NCBI GenBank assembly: GCA_030425205.1
Contig: JAUIAP010000002.1
Span: 124,001-188,000 of the forward strand
Source of the DNA: Anaerolineae bacterium
GTDB lineage: Bacteria; Chloroflexota; Anaerolineae; Promineifilales; Promineifilaceae
Direction of reading: 5' to 3'
DNA: 64,000 nt
Position 1 is the stretch's first letter. Each line of letters starts with the position of its first letter. Of this stretch, positions 1-11,200 are shown piece by piece. The position numbers and the translations under genes were made by a program. Under the pieces are notes generated by a model. The model saw only the letters and a list, made by a program, of their open reading frames with translations. It was not told where the DNA came from and searched no databases.

Positions 1-632
1 AGATAGTCGCGTAGGCTTTCGATCAAACGATCCTGCTTTGGGGTTCCAAGCGCGACAAAGACGATGTCGGGATCGGCCGAAATCAACGCCTCTGCCATCG
101 CCGCCATCTCCTCTTCACGGCTTTCAAATCCAAACTCAGGGCAAAATGTGCCAACGATCTCTAAATCGGGATAGGTTGTCTGCAAAACGCCCGCTGCCTC
201 ATCGGCCGTTCCCGGCTCGCCACCGAGCAGAAAAACGGTGCGTCCCGCTGCGGCTGCGCCCGCACTTAGGCTCCAAATCAAATTTGAGCCTGTGACACGC
301 TCAGGCAGCTCCTCACCCTGAACACGGCTCGCCCAAATCAGCGGCATGCCATCAGCGACCGCCAGAGATGCGCGTGCGTACAGTTCGCGGCAAAACGCAT
401 CACGCCGATAGCGGCGCAGATGGTCGAGATTCATCGTCAAAATTGAACCGTCACATCCTTTGTCTAGTTCGTCTAAAACGATTTGAACTGTCTGCTGCTC
501 GGTGATGGCGTGCAGGGGGGCATTGAGCAATCGCACCGTTGGGATATGCTCGGTGCTTGCTGCAATGCGCGTCACTGCTGGCGCGTAGGGGTCAGGTATC
601 TTGAAAAGCTGATGATGCGTTGACAAGGTCAT
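1..632 (-). CDS. WecG/TagA/CpsF-family glycosyltransferase (3' end beyond window)
   Basis: An open frame starts with ATG at 632 and runs leftward off the edge with no stop, giving about 210 residues. Visible segments fit the WecG/TagA/CpsF (GT26) family: LLNAPLHAIT near residue 38, TMNLDHLRRY, ADGMPLIWASR, LLGGEPG, and near the edge FVALGTPKQDRLI, which matches the family's conserved G-x-P-K-Q-E-type motif. Family members transfer UDP-activated N-acetylhexosaminuronate or N-acetylmannosamine onto an undecaprenyl-linked acceptor during surface polysaccharide or teichoic acid synthesis; the substrate cannot be read here. It lies downstream of and co-oriented with the GT2 gene at 669-1853, with a 36-bp gap. 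Family is confident; role in a specific polymer is inference. Confidence 0.85.
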   Translation of the reverse strand, partial: MTLSTHHQLFKIPDPYAPAVTRIAASTEHIPTVRLLNAPLHAITEQQTVQIVLDELDKGCDGSILTMNLDHLRRYRRDAFCRELYARASLAVADGMPLIWASRVQGEELPERVTGSNLIWSLSAGAAAAGRTVFLLGGEPGTADEAAGVLQTTYPDLEIVGTFCPEFGFESREEEMAAMAEALISADPDIVFVALGTPKQDRLIESLRDY

Positions 633-668
633 AGTTTCTGTCCGTCGGTCTTCGGAACTACATTTTCG

Positions 669-1853
669 CTATAGCGATTTGCGTTCGGTTCGAACCCAAG
701 CCGTTTGGCGTTGTAATAAAAACTTTAAATAAAGTGGGATTTTCCAAATGATATATTGCGGAACGGCCAACAATTGATGTGCTGGAATGATCTTTCGGCC
801 GAATTTGCCCCAAGCTACGCCAATTCCCACAAAAAGCAAGACTCCGATGCTCCCAGAAACTGCCGCGGGAACCCAATCAAGTGTTACTATACCAAAAATT
901 ATACCTATTGCACTACTTATCACCCAAATCAAAACGAGTAAGGCAAGGGGCGGAATCGACAGGTCGAGAGCTAACGTGAATAGTTCAAAACGTCTCTGTA
1001 GCAGTGCATTCTTCAACAGACGTGGCACATTTCGCAACAATGTCTGTAAATGTCCATGTTCCCAGCGCGTGCGCTGCGTTGCTGCAACACGTTGTTCATC
1101 GGGCAGTTCACCCCAAATACGCACATCAGGCAGCAGCAGGGGGGCTGCACCCGCTAATGCCAAATCGTAGCCAAGCTGCATATCTTCAACGATATTTCCA
1201 CTGGCAAGCGGTGCGTTGCGAATCATCTGGTAAGGAAAGGCCATGCCCGTTCCCGTCAGTAAACAAGGCTGCTTTAGCACGTGCAGACCATAGGGGCGGA
1301 CCAGATTTTTGACACAGAATGCAAACGCTGACACCAAATCAGTTGTTGATGGTTCGGCGGGGCTCTTCATTAAATAGACGCCCTGCACTGGTCGCTGGGT
1401 TGCATGCGTTTTGGCGATCAAACGGGCAACGCCGCCCGCCTCAACGCTGCAATCTGCGTCAAGCATCACAACGACATCAGGCGGATCATTCTCAATATGA
1501 CTTAAGCCATAATCGAGTGCAAATCCTTTACCACGTTCAACGGCGTTGAAACGTTCTAGCACGGTTGCGCCCGCCGCCCGCGCGATTTCGGCCGTGCTAT
1601 CAGTGCAATTATCAGCAATCACAATCGTTTCCATCTGATCAGTCAGATGGGGTTGCAAGGCGGTCAGCATTTGACCGAGCATCGCCTCTTCGTTATGGGC
1701 TGGAATCAGGATAGTTGCGCGCGTTTCGGGGTCTGCGACATCATCATCCTGCCTATTTTTTGCAAGCGCAGCCACACACTCCACAAAAAGTGTGATAGTC
1801 GGAATACCAATTATTACAGCCGTCGCTGCCGTTAACAGTCGAGATACTAACAT
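669..1853 (-). CDS. membrane-associated GT2 glycosyltransferase
   Basis: 394 residues. An N-terminal hydrophobic segment (about 1-28) is followed by a GT-A domain: ILIPAHNEE near 48, VVMLDADCS (DxD-type) near 130, GNIVEDMQLG (ED motif) near 220 and QRTRWEHGH (QxxRW) near 260. Two or three membrane segments follow from about 300 to 370. This is the layout of processive or cellulose-synthase-like GT2 enzymes that use nucleotide sugars at the inner membrane face. Donor and acceptor cannot be told. It sits directly upstream of the WecG-like gene in the same direction, so both may serve one glycan. The start ATG at 1853 follows an AAGG stretch. Confidence 0.85.
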   Translation of the reverse strand: MLVSRLLTAATAVIIGIPTITLFVECVAALAKNRQDDDVADPETRATILIPAHNEEAMLGQMLTALQPHLTDQMETIVIADNCTDSTAEIARAAGATVLERFNAVERGKGFALDYGLSHIENDPPDVVVMLDADCSVEAGGVARLIAKTHATQRPVQGVYLMKSPAEPSTTDLVSAFAFCVKNLVRPYGLHVLKQPCLLTGTGMAFPYQMIRNAPLASGNIVEDMQLGYDLALAGAAPLLLPDVRIWGELPDEQRVAATQRTRWEHGHLQTLLRNVPRLLKNALLQRRFELFTLALDLSIPPLALLVLIWVISSAIGIIFGIVTLDWVPAAVSGSIGVLLFVGIGVAWGKFGRKIIPAHQLLAVPQYIIWKIPLYLKFLLQRQTAWVRTERKSL

Positions 1854-2071
1854 CCGTTACCTTTATCGTCTTGCAATGCATCATTAGACACATCCTTTAC
1901 AAGGGAGACACATTTTAGTCGTTTTCGGCCGAAAATACGCCCGCATAGCGATACATTTACCAGCCTATTAACAGCGTAACGCTGGCTGCTTGCCACTGCA
2001 ATTACAGTTACATAAAGGTAGCGCAACGTGAAAATACAACAACACTTGCGCCCATCAACGCAATCGCCTGT

Positions 2072-2083
2072 TAGAATCCAACG
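2072..2083 (+). promoter_or_regulatory. -10 box just upstream of the Cys-rich gene (leaderless arrangement)
   Basis: TAGAAT at 2072-2077 lies 6 bp before the ATG at 2084, so transcription would start at or next to the start codon. No good -35 and no Shine-Dalgarno were seen. The rest of the 1854-2083 spacer holds one TCGGCCGA site near 1924 and nothing else recognised. Confidence 0.4.
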
Positions 2084-2329
2084 ATGGTCACACGTTGTTA
2101 CTTATGCGATGAAAATCCTCAAATCAAAAGGCGACTGGGTGGTGTAGGGCTTGCCGCTGGCGAGGTTTGCCCGCTTTGCAATCAACAAACGTGTCGCTAC
2201 CACCTTGCGACTGTCCGTTGGAAATGGAAGACGGATAGTTCAACCGCTGAAGCCCAGATTTGCAAGGAATGCAAGCGAACTTATCGCCATCGCACATGGG
2301 ATGTCTACCAACGCGACTGGATTTCCTAA
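2084..2329 (+). CDS. small Cys-rich, probably zinc-binding protein
   Basis: 81 residues, not recognised as a named family. The N-terminus has a CYLC pair at residues 5-8; the middle has CPLC (about 29-32), then C-x4-H; a CKEC pair lies near 62-65. Four such metal-ligand-like pairs suggest one or two zinc ribbons or knuckles. There is no signal peptide or membrane segment. The TAGAAT box 6 bp upstream and the lack of a ribosome binding site suggest a leaderless message. It precedes the NRPS gene by 86 bp on the same strand and could be cotranscribed with it, but a link is not shown. Existence is supported by the promoter placement and Cys spacing. Confidence 0.6.
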   Translation: MVTRCYLCDENPQIKRRLGGVGLAAGEVCPLCNQQTCRYHLATVRWKWKTDSSTAEAQICKECKRTYRHRTWDVYQRDWIS

Positions 2330-2415
2330 CTTTTCACTCCTCCCGTAACGCCATCTGAAAGAATAAAACCATACCATTGACCCTGTTGTATCTGTAGAAC
2401 AAGGACAGGAGCTGC

Positions 2416-5247
2416 ATGGTAATGGAAAAATGTGCACTACACGGTGCGGAACTTGTGTACCCTGAAATTTGTTTGCCTAGCCTCATCTCGCAACAAGTCT
2501 CACACACCCCAGAGCGAACGGCGGTGAAATTTGGATCACAGTCACTCACATTTGGTGAGCTAAACAGTCGCGCCAACCAATTGGCCCACTATTTACGGGC
2601 GCACGGGGTCGTGGCAGATACGCTTGTCGGCATCTGCGTCGAGCGATCTATCGAAATGGTTGTTGGATTGTTGGGTATTCTTAAAGCGGGTGGTGCTTAT
2701 GTGCCGCTTGATCCAACCTATCCAGCTGAGCGTTTGGCATTTATGCTGGCAGACGCAAAGACACCACTGCTCCTAACGCAAGAAAAGCTAGTCAAACAGT
2801 TGCCGATGCACGACGCAACCCTCCTTCGGTTAGATGGCGATTGGGAAGCGGTTGCGGGGTATTCGAGTGAGAACCCGATCATCCCTGAACTGACTCCCGA
2901 TCACCTCGCATACACGATCTATACCTCTGGCAGCACGGGCAGACCGAAAGGAGCGATGAATAGCCATCGTGCCATTGTCAATCGTCTACTCTGGATGCAA
3001 GATGAATACCAACTGACTGAAAACGATGTTGTGCTACAAAAAACGCCGTTTAGCTTTGATGTCTCTGTGTGGGAATTTTTCTGGCCGCTATTAGCGGGTG
3101 CGACGATGGTTGTTGCCAAACCGGAAGGCCACAAAGATAGCAGCTATTTGATCGATCTGATTGTCCGTGAGAATGTGACGGTGATGCACTTTGTCCCGTC
3201 AATGCTCTCACTTTTCTTGGCTGATTCCTCCGTGGACCGCTGCACGTCATTGCGCGACGTAATTTGCAGTGGCGAGGCACTCAGCGCGGCGCATCGGGAC
3301 ACCTTTTTTGAGAAGTTGCCCAACGCCAACTTACACAACTTGTATGGGCCAACGGAAGCCGCGATTGACGTCACTTACTGGCAATGTCAGCGCGACAATA
3401 AGGGCCATACTGTCCCCATCGGCCGTCCCGTCGCCAACACGAGCATCCATATCTTAGACGAAAATCTCAATCCCGTTCCCGCTGGGGAGACGGGCGAATT
3501 GCATATTGGCGGCGTGCAGGTGGCGCGCGGGTACTGGAATCGGCCGAATCTCACCGCCGAAAAATTTATCGACACAGCTTATGGACGGCTGTACAAAAGC
3601 GGCGATCTCGCCCGCATCCTCCCCGATGGAACCGTTGATTTCTTAGGACGCATCGACTTCCAAGTAAAATTGCGCGGCTTCCGGATCGAGCTAGGCGAAA
3701 TTGAATCGGCAATCATGCGCCATCCCAACGTGCAGGAAGCGGTTGTGTTGATGCGCGAAGACCAGCCCGGCGATAAGCGGTTGGTCGCCTATGTTGTGCC
3801 TTCTAGTGAAGTTGGTCGTGCGGACTTGGTCGAACGGTTATCGGCCGATCTGCCCGACTACATGATCCCCAGCCAGTTTGTCTTCCTCTGCGAAATCCCA
3901 CTCACGCCTAACGGAAAGCGCGATCGTAAAGCACTGCCAACACCCTCCCGCGAACGCCCCGACCTTGAGACGGCGTTCGCCGAACCACGCGATGCACTCG
4001 AAACCTATCTCGTGCGCCTTTGGCAAGAAACGCTCGATCTCGCCCAAGTCGGCATTTATGACCGCTTCTTTGAGCTGGGTGGTTCATCACTCCAAGCGGC
4101 GCGCGTTGTCAACAAAGTCAAAGAGCGACTCGGTGAATTTGTCTACGTTGTTTCCTTGTTTGAAGCTCCAACCGTCGCGGCTTATGCAGCAATGTTGCGG
4201 CGCGACTACGCAAATGCAGTCGCGCACCATTTTGATGTACAGATAACAACCCAAACGGTTACCCAAATCGACACCGTCAATGCAAAAACGCTCGACCAAT
4301 TCAAATCGATTATCCCGCACCATCTCGTAAATCTAAAATCCAAAATCGTAAATCCACAAGCTGTCTTCATCCTCGCTCCTCCCCGTTCTGGCACGACGCT
4401 GTTGCGGGTCATGCTGGCAGGCAACAAGGAACTATTCAGCAGTGCAGAACTACAGCTGCTCAACTTCGACACATTGAGCGGACGTCGCGCCGCCTTCCAA
4501 AATAAGTTCACCCTTTGGCAAGAGGGAACCGTGCGCGCCATCATGGAAGCGTTGGATATCAGCGTTGCGGAAGCGTGGGAGTTGATGGCGGACGCAGAAA
4601 GTCGTCATGATTCGACAGCGACATTCTATGGAGAACTGCAAGCGATGATCGCGCCCCGCATACTCGTTGAGAAAACGCCCGCTTATGCGCTTGAGCGACC
4701 CGCCTTACAACGTGCCGAGCAAATTTTTGACAAACCACTCTATATCCATCTCGTGCGTCATCCCGCTGCGATGGTCAAGTCATTTGTCAACAACCATATC
4801 GCGCCTGTTCTCTATCTCAAAAAGCACAACTTCTCAGACCGTGCATTGGGTGAGTTAAATTGGCTGCACGCGCATCGCACGATTCGGGAGTTTCTGGGGG
4901 AGATTTCGGCCGAAAGACAACATCGCATTCAATTTGAACAGATGGTGGCCGACCCCGCCACCGTCATGCGCGACCTGTGCGCCCACTTCGGCTGGCAGTT
5001 TGACCCCGAAATGGCACAACCCTATCAAAACACAGAGCGCAAAATGGTAGACGGCATTCACGCCGACTCAACCCCCATGGGGGACAGCTCCTTCTTGGAG
5101 CGCAACAAAATTGACCCAACTGTTGCCACACGCTGGCAACAAGACGCACCCGACCTAAGCCCCTTGACGTTGACAACAGCGGCTGAACTCGGCTACACAA
5201 CCAATCGCAGAGATGCACGTCGTGCGCGACGGATGCAGCGCAGATAG
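2416..5247 (+). CDS. NRPS-type loading protein: adenylation, carrier and C-terminal sulfotransferase domains
   Basis: 943 residues. Adenylation domain about 20-515: YTSGSTGRPKG, the A4 region FSFDVSVWEFF, NLYGPTEAAID and the C-terminal Lys in NGKRDRK. Lining the pocket up by eye with GrsA PheA reads D-V-W-H-I-S-L-I-D-K, one change from the serine code of SyrE-type domains, so L-serine is the predicted substrate. A carrier domain follows with LGGSS (phosphopantetheine Ser about 557). Residues about 645-880 form a Sulfotransfer_3-like domain with a PAPS 5'-phosphosulfate loop PPRSGTTLL and a 3'-phosphate motif YIHLVRHPAAMVKSF. No condensation domain is present, so it should start a chain. AGGAG at 2407-2411 lies close to the first ATG; the second ATG at 2422 is also possible. 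Only 22 bp separate it from the megasynthase, so an operon is likely. Confidence 0.92.
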   Translation: MVMEKCALHGAELVYPEICLPSLISQQVSHTPERTAVKFGSQSLTFGELNSRANQLAHYLRAHGVVADTLVGICVERSIEMVVGLLGILKAGGAYVPLDPTYPAERLAFMLADAKTPLLLTQEKLVKQLPMHDATLLRLDGDWEAVAGYSSENPIIPELTPDHLAYTIYTSGSTGRPKGAMNSHRAIVNRLLWMQDEYQLTENDVVLQKTPFSFDVSVWEFFWPLLAGATMVVAKPEGHKDSSYLIDLIVRENVTVMHFVPSMLSLFLADSSVDRCTSLRDVICSGEALSAAHRDTFFEKLPNANLHNLYGPTEAAIDVTYWQCQRDNKGHTVPIGRPVANTSIHILDENLNPVPAGETGELHIGGVQVARGYWNRPNLTAEKFIDTAYGRLYKSGDLARILPDGTVDFLGRIDFQVKLRGFRIELGEIESAIMRHPNVQEAVVLMREDQPGDKRLVAYVVPSSEVGRADLVERLSADLPDYMIPSQFVFLCEIPLTPNGKRDRKALPTPSRERPDLETAFAEPRDALETYLVRLWQETLDLAQVGIYDRFFELGGSSLQAARVVNKVKERLGEFVYVVSLFEAPTVAAYAAMLRRDYANAVAHHFDVQITTQTVTQIDTVNAKTLDQFKSIIPHHLVNLKSKIVNPQAVFILAPPRSGTTLLRVMLAGNKELFSSAELQLLNFDTLSGRRAAFQNKFTLWQEGTVRAIMEALDISVAEAWELMADAESRHDSTATFYGELQAMIAPRILVEKTPAYALERPALQRAEQIFDKPLYIHLVRHPAAMVKSFVNNHIAPVLYLKKHNFSDRALGELNWLHAHRTIREFLGEISAERQHRIQFEQMVADPATVMRDLCAHFGWQFDPEMAQPYQNTERKMVDGIHADSTPMGDSSFLERNKIDPTVATRWQQDAPDLSPLTLTTAAELGYTTNRRDARRARRMQRR

Positions 5248-5269
5248 AAAGATCGAGGGGAACCTACTT

Positions 5270-8200
5270 ATGAGTTATCAAGACACAATCGCCATCGTTG
5301 GCATGAGCGGCCGATTTCCGGGCGCAGACAATGTTGATGTGCTGTGGCAAAATTTACGGGCTGGGATAGAGGCGATTCGGCCGTTTTCGGCCGAAGAACT
5401 CGCCGCCGTTGGCATTACCGCTGAGGCACAAGCCGATCCAACCTTTGTCAATGCGGGAGCCGTCCTCGCTGACTACGACAAGTTTGACGCAAAATTTTTC
5501 GGCATGACGCCACGTGAGGCGGAGCTGACCGATCCACAACATCGGCTCTTTTTGCAATGTGCATGGAGCGCACTCGAAGCGGCTGGTTATGATCCACAAG
5601 GGATCGACGTGCCCGTGGGCGTGTTCGGCGGCGTGGCGGAAAACAGCTACTATCGCAACAACGTCGCCACTCATCACGAGATGCTGGAAAAGTTAGGTCG
5701 TTATCCTGCCTTGATTGGACGCGAACGCGAATTTGCCATCACGCGAGCCGCCTTCAAACTCGATCTGCGTGGCCCCGTCATCAGCCTCAACACCGCTTGC
5801 TCAACCTCCTCCGTCGCCATCCATCTCGCCGTGCAAAGCTTGCTCAATGGCGAATCGGACATGGCCCTCGCAGGTGGCGCGCGCCTCAACGTCCCGACCT
5901 CTGCTGGTTACCACTATGTCCAAAACGGCATTTTGTCCCCCGATGGTCATTGCCGCGCCTTTGACGAAGATGCAGCTGGAACGGTCATGGGAAACGGCGT
6001 GGCGATTATTGTTTTGAAACGCTATGAAGATGCAGTTGCCGACGGCGACACCATTCACGCGCTGATTCGCGGCTCGGCCGTCAACAATGACGGTTTGCAA
6101 AAAATTGGCTACACAGCCCCCAGCCCAACCGGTCAAGCCGATGTGATTGCCGACGCAATCGCCGTCGCCAACATCGACCCGCGCACAATTGGCTACATCG
6201 AAGCACACGGTACGGCAACCGCGCTCGGTGATCCCATCGAAATGAGCGGCCTCACTGCCGCTTTTGGAGAATACACAACCGACACGCAATTTTGCGCGCT
6301 TGGTTCTGTTAAAACAAATCTCGGTCATCTCGACGCAGCGGCTGGTGTTACAGGTGTCATCAAGGCGGCGTTGATGCTCAAGCATGGCGAATTTGTGCCA
6401 TCGCTACACTATACCGCCCCCAATCCACAAATTGACTTTGCCAACAGCCCCTTCTTCGTCGAAACAGCAAATCGCGCATGGGACAGCGACACGCCGCGCC
6501 GTGCTGGCGTTAGCTCGTTCGGCTTGGGTGGCACAAACGCGCATATCATATTGGAAGAAGCCCCCGCGCAACCTGCGACGGACGACGTAGACGGCGTGCA
6601 GATTTTCCCCTTATCCGCACGCACAGCAGAAGCCGTTGCTGAAACAGCGCGAAATTTGTCTAGTCATCTAAAAAACATGTTTCGGGAATTGGATTTCCCG
6701 AAACCTTTAGCTGACATTGCCTACACATTGGCGAAGGGTCGTCACCAATTCGATGAACGCGCCTTCATCGTCGCGACTGATCGAAATGACGCAATCAGGC
6801 AGCTTCAAGAGATCGGCAAGGCAAAAACAGCCCACATTCAAGACGCAAAAATCGCGTTCCTATTCGCTGGCGGCGGCGCACAGCATTCAGGGATGGCGCG
6901 TGATCTCTATCACACTGCGCCCGTTTTCCGCGACAACTTTACCCAATGCGCCAACTACCTCAACGCAACCTATCAAATCGACATTTGCCCGTCCATTCTG
7001 TCGGATGATGAAACGGAAACACGTCCGTCGATTGCGCTGCCAGCCCTGTTCAGCGTGCAGTACGCGCTCGCAAAACAGTGGGCAACGCTTGGGATTGAGC
7101 CCGCCGCAATGATGGGTCACAGCATGGGTGAGTACACGGCGGCCTGTTTGGCGGGGGTTTTCTCGCTGGAGGATGCGCTGGGGATCGTTGTCAAGCGTGG
7201 ACAACTGTTTGAGACATTGGCGGAGGGCGGCATGTTGAGCGTGCCGTTGAGCGAGGCAGAGGCGCGGGAAATTGTGGGAGATGAATTAGACGTAGCGGCG
7301 GTCAATCGCCCTGATGCGTGCGTGCTCTCTGGAACAAATGAAGCGATTGCGGCCGCGATAGATGCTTTTAGCGCAAAAAAGATCACGACGCGCCAGCTAA
7401 AGATCGACGTGGCGGCACATTCTTCGCTGGTGGAACCCATTCTGAATAAGTTCCACGACTTTTTGCAGTCCATCAAATTTCATGCGCCAAACAAGCCAAT
7501 TATCTCCAATGTTTCGGGGGATTGGATGAGCGATGCACAGGCAACTGATCCCGCTTATTGGGTCAGCCATTTGCGTCAAACGGTGCGCTACGCCGATGGC
7601 GCAGCCACTTTACTCGACGGTTACAACGTGCTGATCGAAGTGGGGCCGGGTCAAGTTCTGACCACGCTAACGCGCAAGCAGCCAGCCACAACAAAACAGC
7701 ATCTCGTTCTTCCAACGTTGCGCCATCCAAACCAGACGACCCGCGATGATGTTCATATGCTGTCGGCATTTGGGAAGCTGTGGCAAGCGGGGGTTGAGGT
7801 TGATTGGGATGTGATTTTTGAGGGACAGTCGCGCCGTCGCGTTCCGTTGCCGACCTATCCGTTTGAGAGGGTGCGGCATTGGATGGAGCCATTGGAGGTT
7901 GAGAGACCAAGAATGGATTCCCGCCTTCGCGGGAATGACAACTCTGAAGATACTATGGAGGCTGATGTTTCGGGAATTGGATTTCCCGAAACGGTTAAAG
8001 ATTCGACACCACAGCAAACGTTAAACGACCAGATCAAAGACGTTCTCTTCGATCTCAGCGGGATTCCGCATGATGAATTAGAGGACGATGCGACATTCTT
8101 GGAGCTAGGATTTGACTCGCTGCTGTTGACGCAGGTGAATGGTGCGTTGCAGCATAAGTTCGGCGTGCCGATTACGTTTCGGCAGTTGTTTGAGGAAGCG

Positions 8201-11200
8201 CCATCGGTTGCGGCATTGGCGAACTATTTGCGGAAGCAGGGGGTTGAGGCGAAGCGAGCGGCTGTTTCGGGATTTCCAAATTCCGAAACTCGCGCTGTTC
8301 CAGTGAACAGTGAACAGGGGCTGGAGGTAGCGGGCGGCGAAGCAGAAGATGCGCCGATTAAGGGGCCTTGGAAGCCACTGAATACGCGAGCGACGGCGTT
8401 GACGATGCAGCAGGAGACGCACTTGAATGCGTTGATCGAGCGGATTGCGGGACGTGCGCCTAAGACAAAGGCGTGGGTGCAGAAACATCGGCCGATTCTC
8501 GCCGATCCACGCACCGTTGCAGGTTTCCGTCGCGCATGGAAAGAGATCGTGTTCCCCGTTGTCGCAGACAAGTCGGATGGTGCATACATCTATGACATCG
8601 ACGGCAATAAATTTATCGACGTGGCGATGGGGTTTGGTGTGGCGATGTATGGGCATAATCCGCCGTTTTTGATGCGGGCAATTAAGGAGCAGATGGAGCG
8701 CGGCATCGAGATCGGCCCGCAGAATCCGATTGCAGGCGAGGCGGCCGAGCTGATTGCGCAGATGACGGGTCAGCCGCGTGTGGCGTTTTGTAACACGGGG
8801 TCAGAGGCAGTTTTGGCGGCGATTCGCACGGCGCGGACGGTGACAAATCGGCCGAAAATCGCCACCTTCATCAACGACTATCATGGCATCTTTGACGAAG
8901 TGCTGGCGCGGCGCGTTGGACGCGACAAGATCATCCCGCGTGCGCCCGGTATCCCGCACAGCAAAACACAAGACATCATACTGCTCGACTACAACGATCC
9001 CGCATCACTCGACAAAATCCGCGAACACGCACACGAGATCGCAGCCGTCATCGTTGAGCCAGTCCAGAGCCGCAACCCTGATTTGCAACCGCGCGAATTT
9101 TTGCACCAGCTGCGCGCCCTGACGCACGAGACCGACATTGCGCTTATTTTTGACGAGATGATCACGGGTTTCCGCATTGCACCCGGCGGCGCACAGGAGT
9201 ATTTTGGCGTGCGTGCCGACATTGCGACCTATGGCAAGGCGATTGCGGGCGGGATTCCAATTGGGGTCGTGGCGGGACAGCCCAAATATCTCGACGCGCT
9301 CGATGGCGGCATGTGGCAATTTGGCGATGACAGTGCACCAGAGGTCGGCGTGACGTGGTTTGCGGGGACGTTTGTGCGTCATCCGTTTGCGCTGGCGGCG
9401 GCGCGGGCTTCGATGCGCCATCTAATTGATGCAGGGCCTGCGCTTCAAACCAATTTGAACGCCAAAACGCGCCGCTTTGTCGCTGCGTTTAACAGCTATT
9501 GTGAGCAGGTCAACGCACCTGTGCGGATGGAAAATTTCGCATCGTTTTTCTTGGTGACGTTCCAAGAGCCGACTGAATTCGACAGCCTTTTCTACTTCTT
9601 TTTGCGCGACAACGGTGTGCATGTGACAGAAGGGCGAGCAGCCTATATTTCGACCGCACACAGTGACGAAGATGTAGATGCACTGATTGCAGCCTACACA
9701 CGCAGCATCCAGCAGATGATCGCGGCCGGTTTCTTGCAGGGCAATCCGCAGACGGTTGCGCTGGTGGATAAACAGGCCTATTCGATTGGTCTGACGGAAG
9801 GACAGACGGAGATTTGGCTCTCGGCGCAGGGTTCGGATGAGGCGAACGCGGCCTATAACTTGTCGAACGTGATGAAGCTGGGCGGCAAGCTGGACGTGAT
9901 GCGCGTTAAGCTGGCGGTGCAGGAATTGGTCAATCGACACGATGCGCTGCGGGCGACATTTTCGGCCGATGGCTCTATGCAAACAATTCGGCCGAAACTG
10001 AACATTAACATCACCGAACATGATCTGTCGGTCTTATCGGAAGACGCGCGAAAACTTCGCATAGCCAAACTGCGAGAAGCAGCGGTAACGACACCGTTCG
10101 ATTTGGAGAATGGCCCCCTTATACGTGCCGATTTAATCCGATTGGCTCCCGAACAGCATGAACTGTGGTTGACGGCGCATCATATCGTCGTTGATGGGTG
10201 GTCGTCGGGTGTGTTGATGCGCGAGGCGGGGCTGCTGTATGCGGGTGAAAAGTTGCCCGCGCCGATGCCGTTGCGCGACTTTGTGGCATGGCAACAGGTG
10301 ACGGGGGAGAGCGCGGCGAACACAAAAGCCGAAAAATACTGGCTCGACCAGTTCGCAGAATCCCCCGCCTATTTGGAAATGCCGACGGACAGAAATCGCC
10401 CTGCGCGGAAGACGTATGTGGCGTTGCGGCGGGAAAGGGAAATTTCGACCGAACTCACCAATGCTATCCGCAAAGTCGGCGCAAAAAATGGCAGCACGCT
10501 GTTTGGCACATTGCTGGCAACGTATCAGGCGTTCACCTATCGCCTGAGTGGGCAGACGGACATCACGCTTGGCGTGGCGGCAGCGTTGCAGTCGTTAGTC
10601 AACAACGACAGCGTTGTTATGCACGGCGCAAACCTGTTGCCGATGCGCGTGCAACTAGATGGCAAGCAGCCGTTTAACACGCTGCTCAAGCAGACACGCA
10701 GCGTTGTACTGAATGGATTTGAGCATCAAACCTACACCTATGGCGCACTGTTGCGCCAGCTCAACATGCCGCGTAGCGCAGACCGCTTGCCGCTCGTCAG
10801 CGTCGCGTTCAACCTCGATCCGACGATGGGCAATGTCAGCTTTGGCGATTTGGACGTGCAAACGGGGTCAAATCCACGCAGTTACGAGACGTTCGACATG
10901 TTTTTCAACGTCGTCGTGACGGCCAATGGCTTGCGCGCCGAATGTACGTTTAACCGCGATCTGTTTGACGCCGAAACGATTGAACGCTGGCTAGCAAATT
11001 ATGAACGCTTCTTGATCGGGATTGTCGCGTCAAGCGATACGCCGCTCGACCAACTGCCGATTTTGTCCGACGCGGAGATCGCCCAATTTGACGCATGGAA
11101 CGACAATGGATCGGCCGATTCTCTCGACTCAGTGCATGGGATATTTGAAACGATTGCAAGCGTACAGCCCGAAGCGCCCGCCCTCATTTTTGATGGCGCG

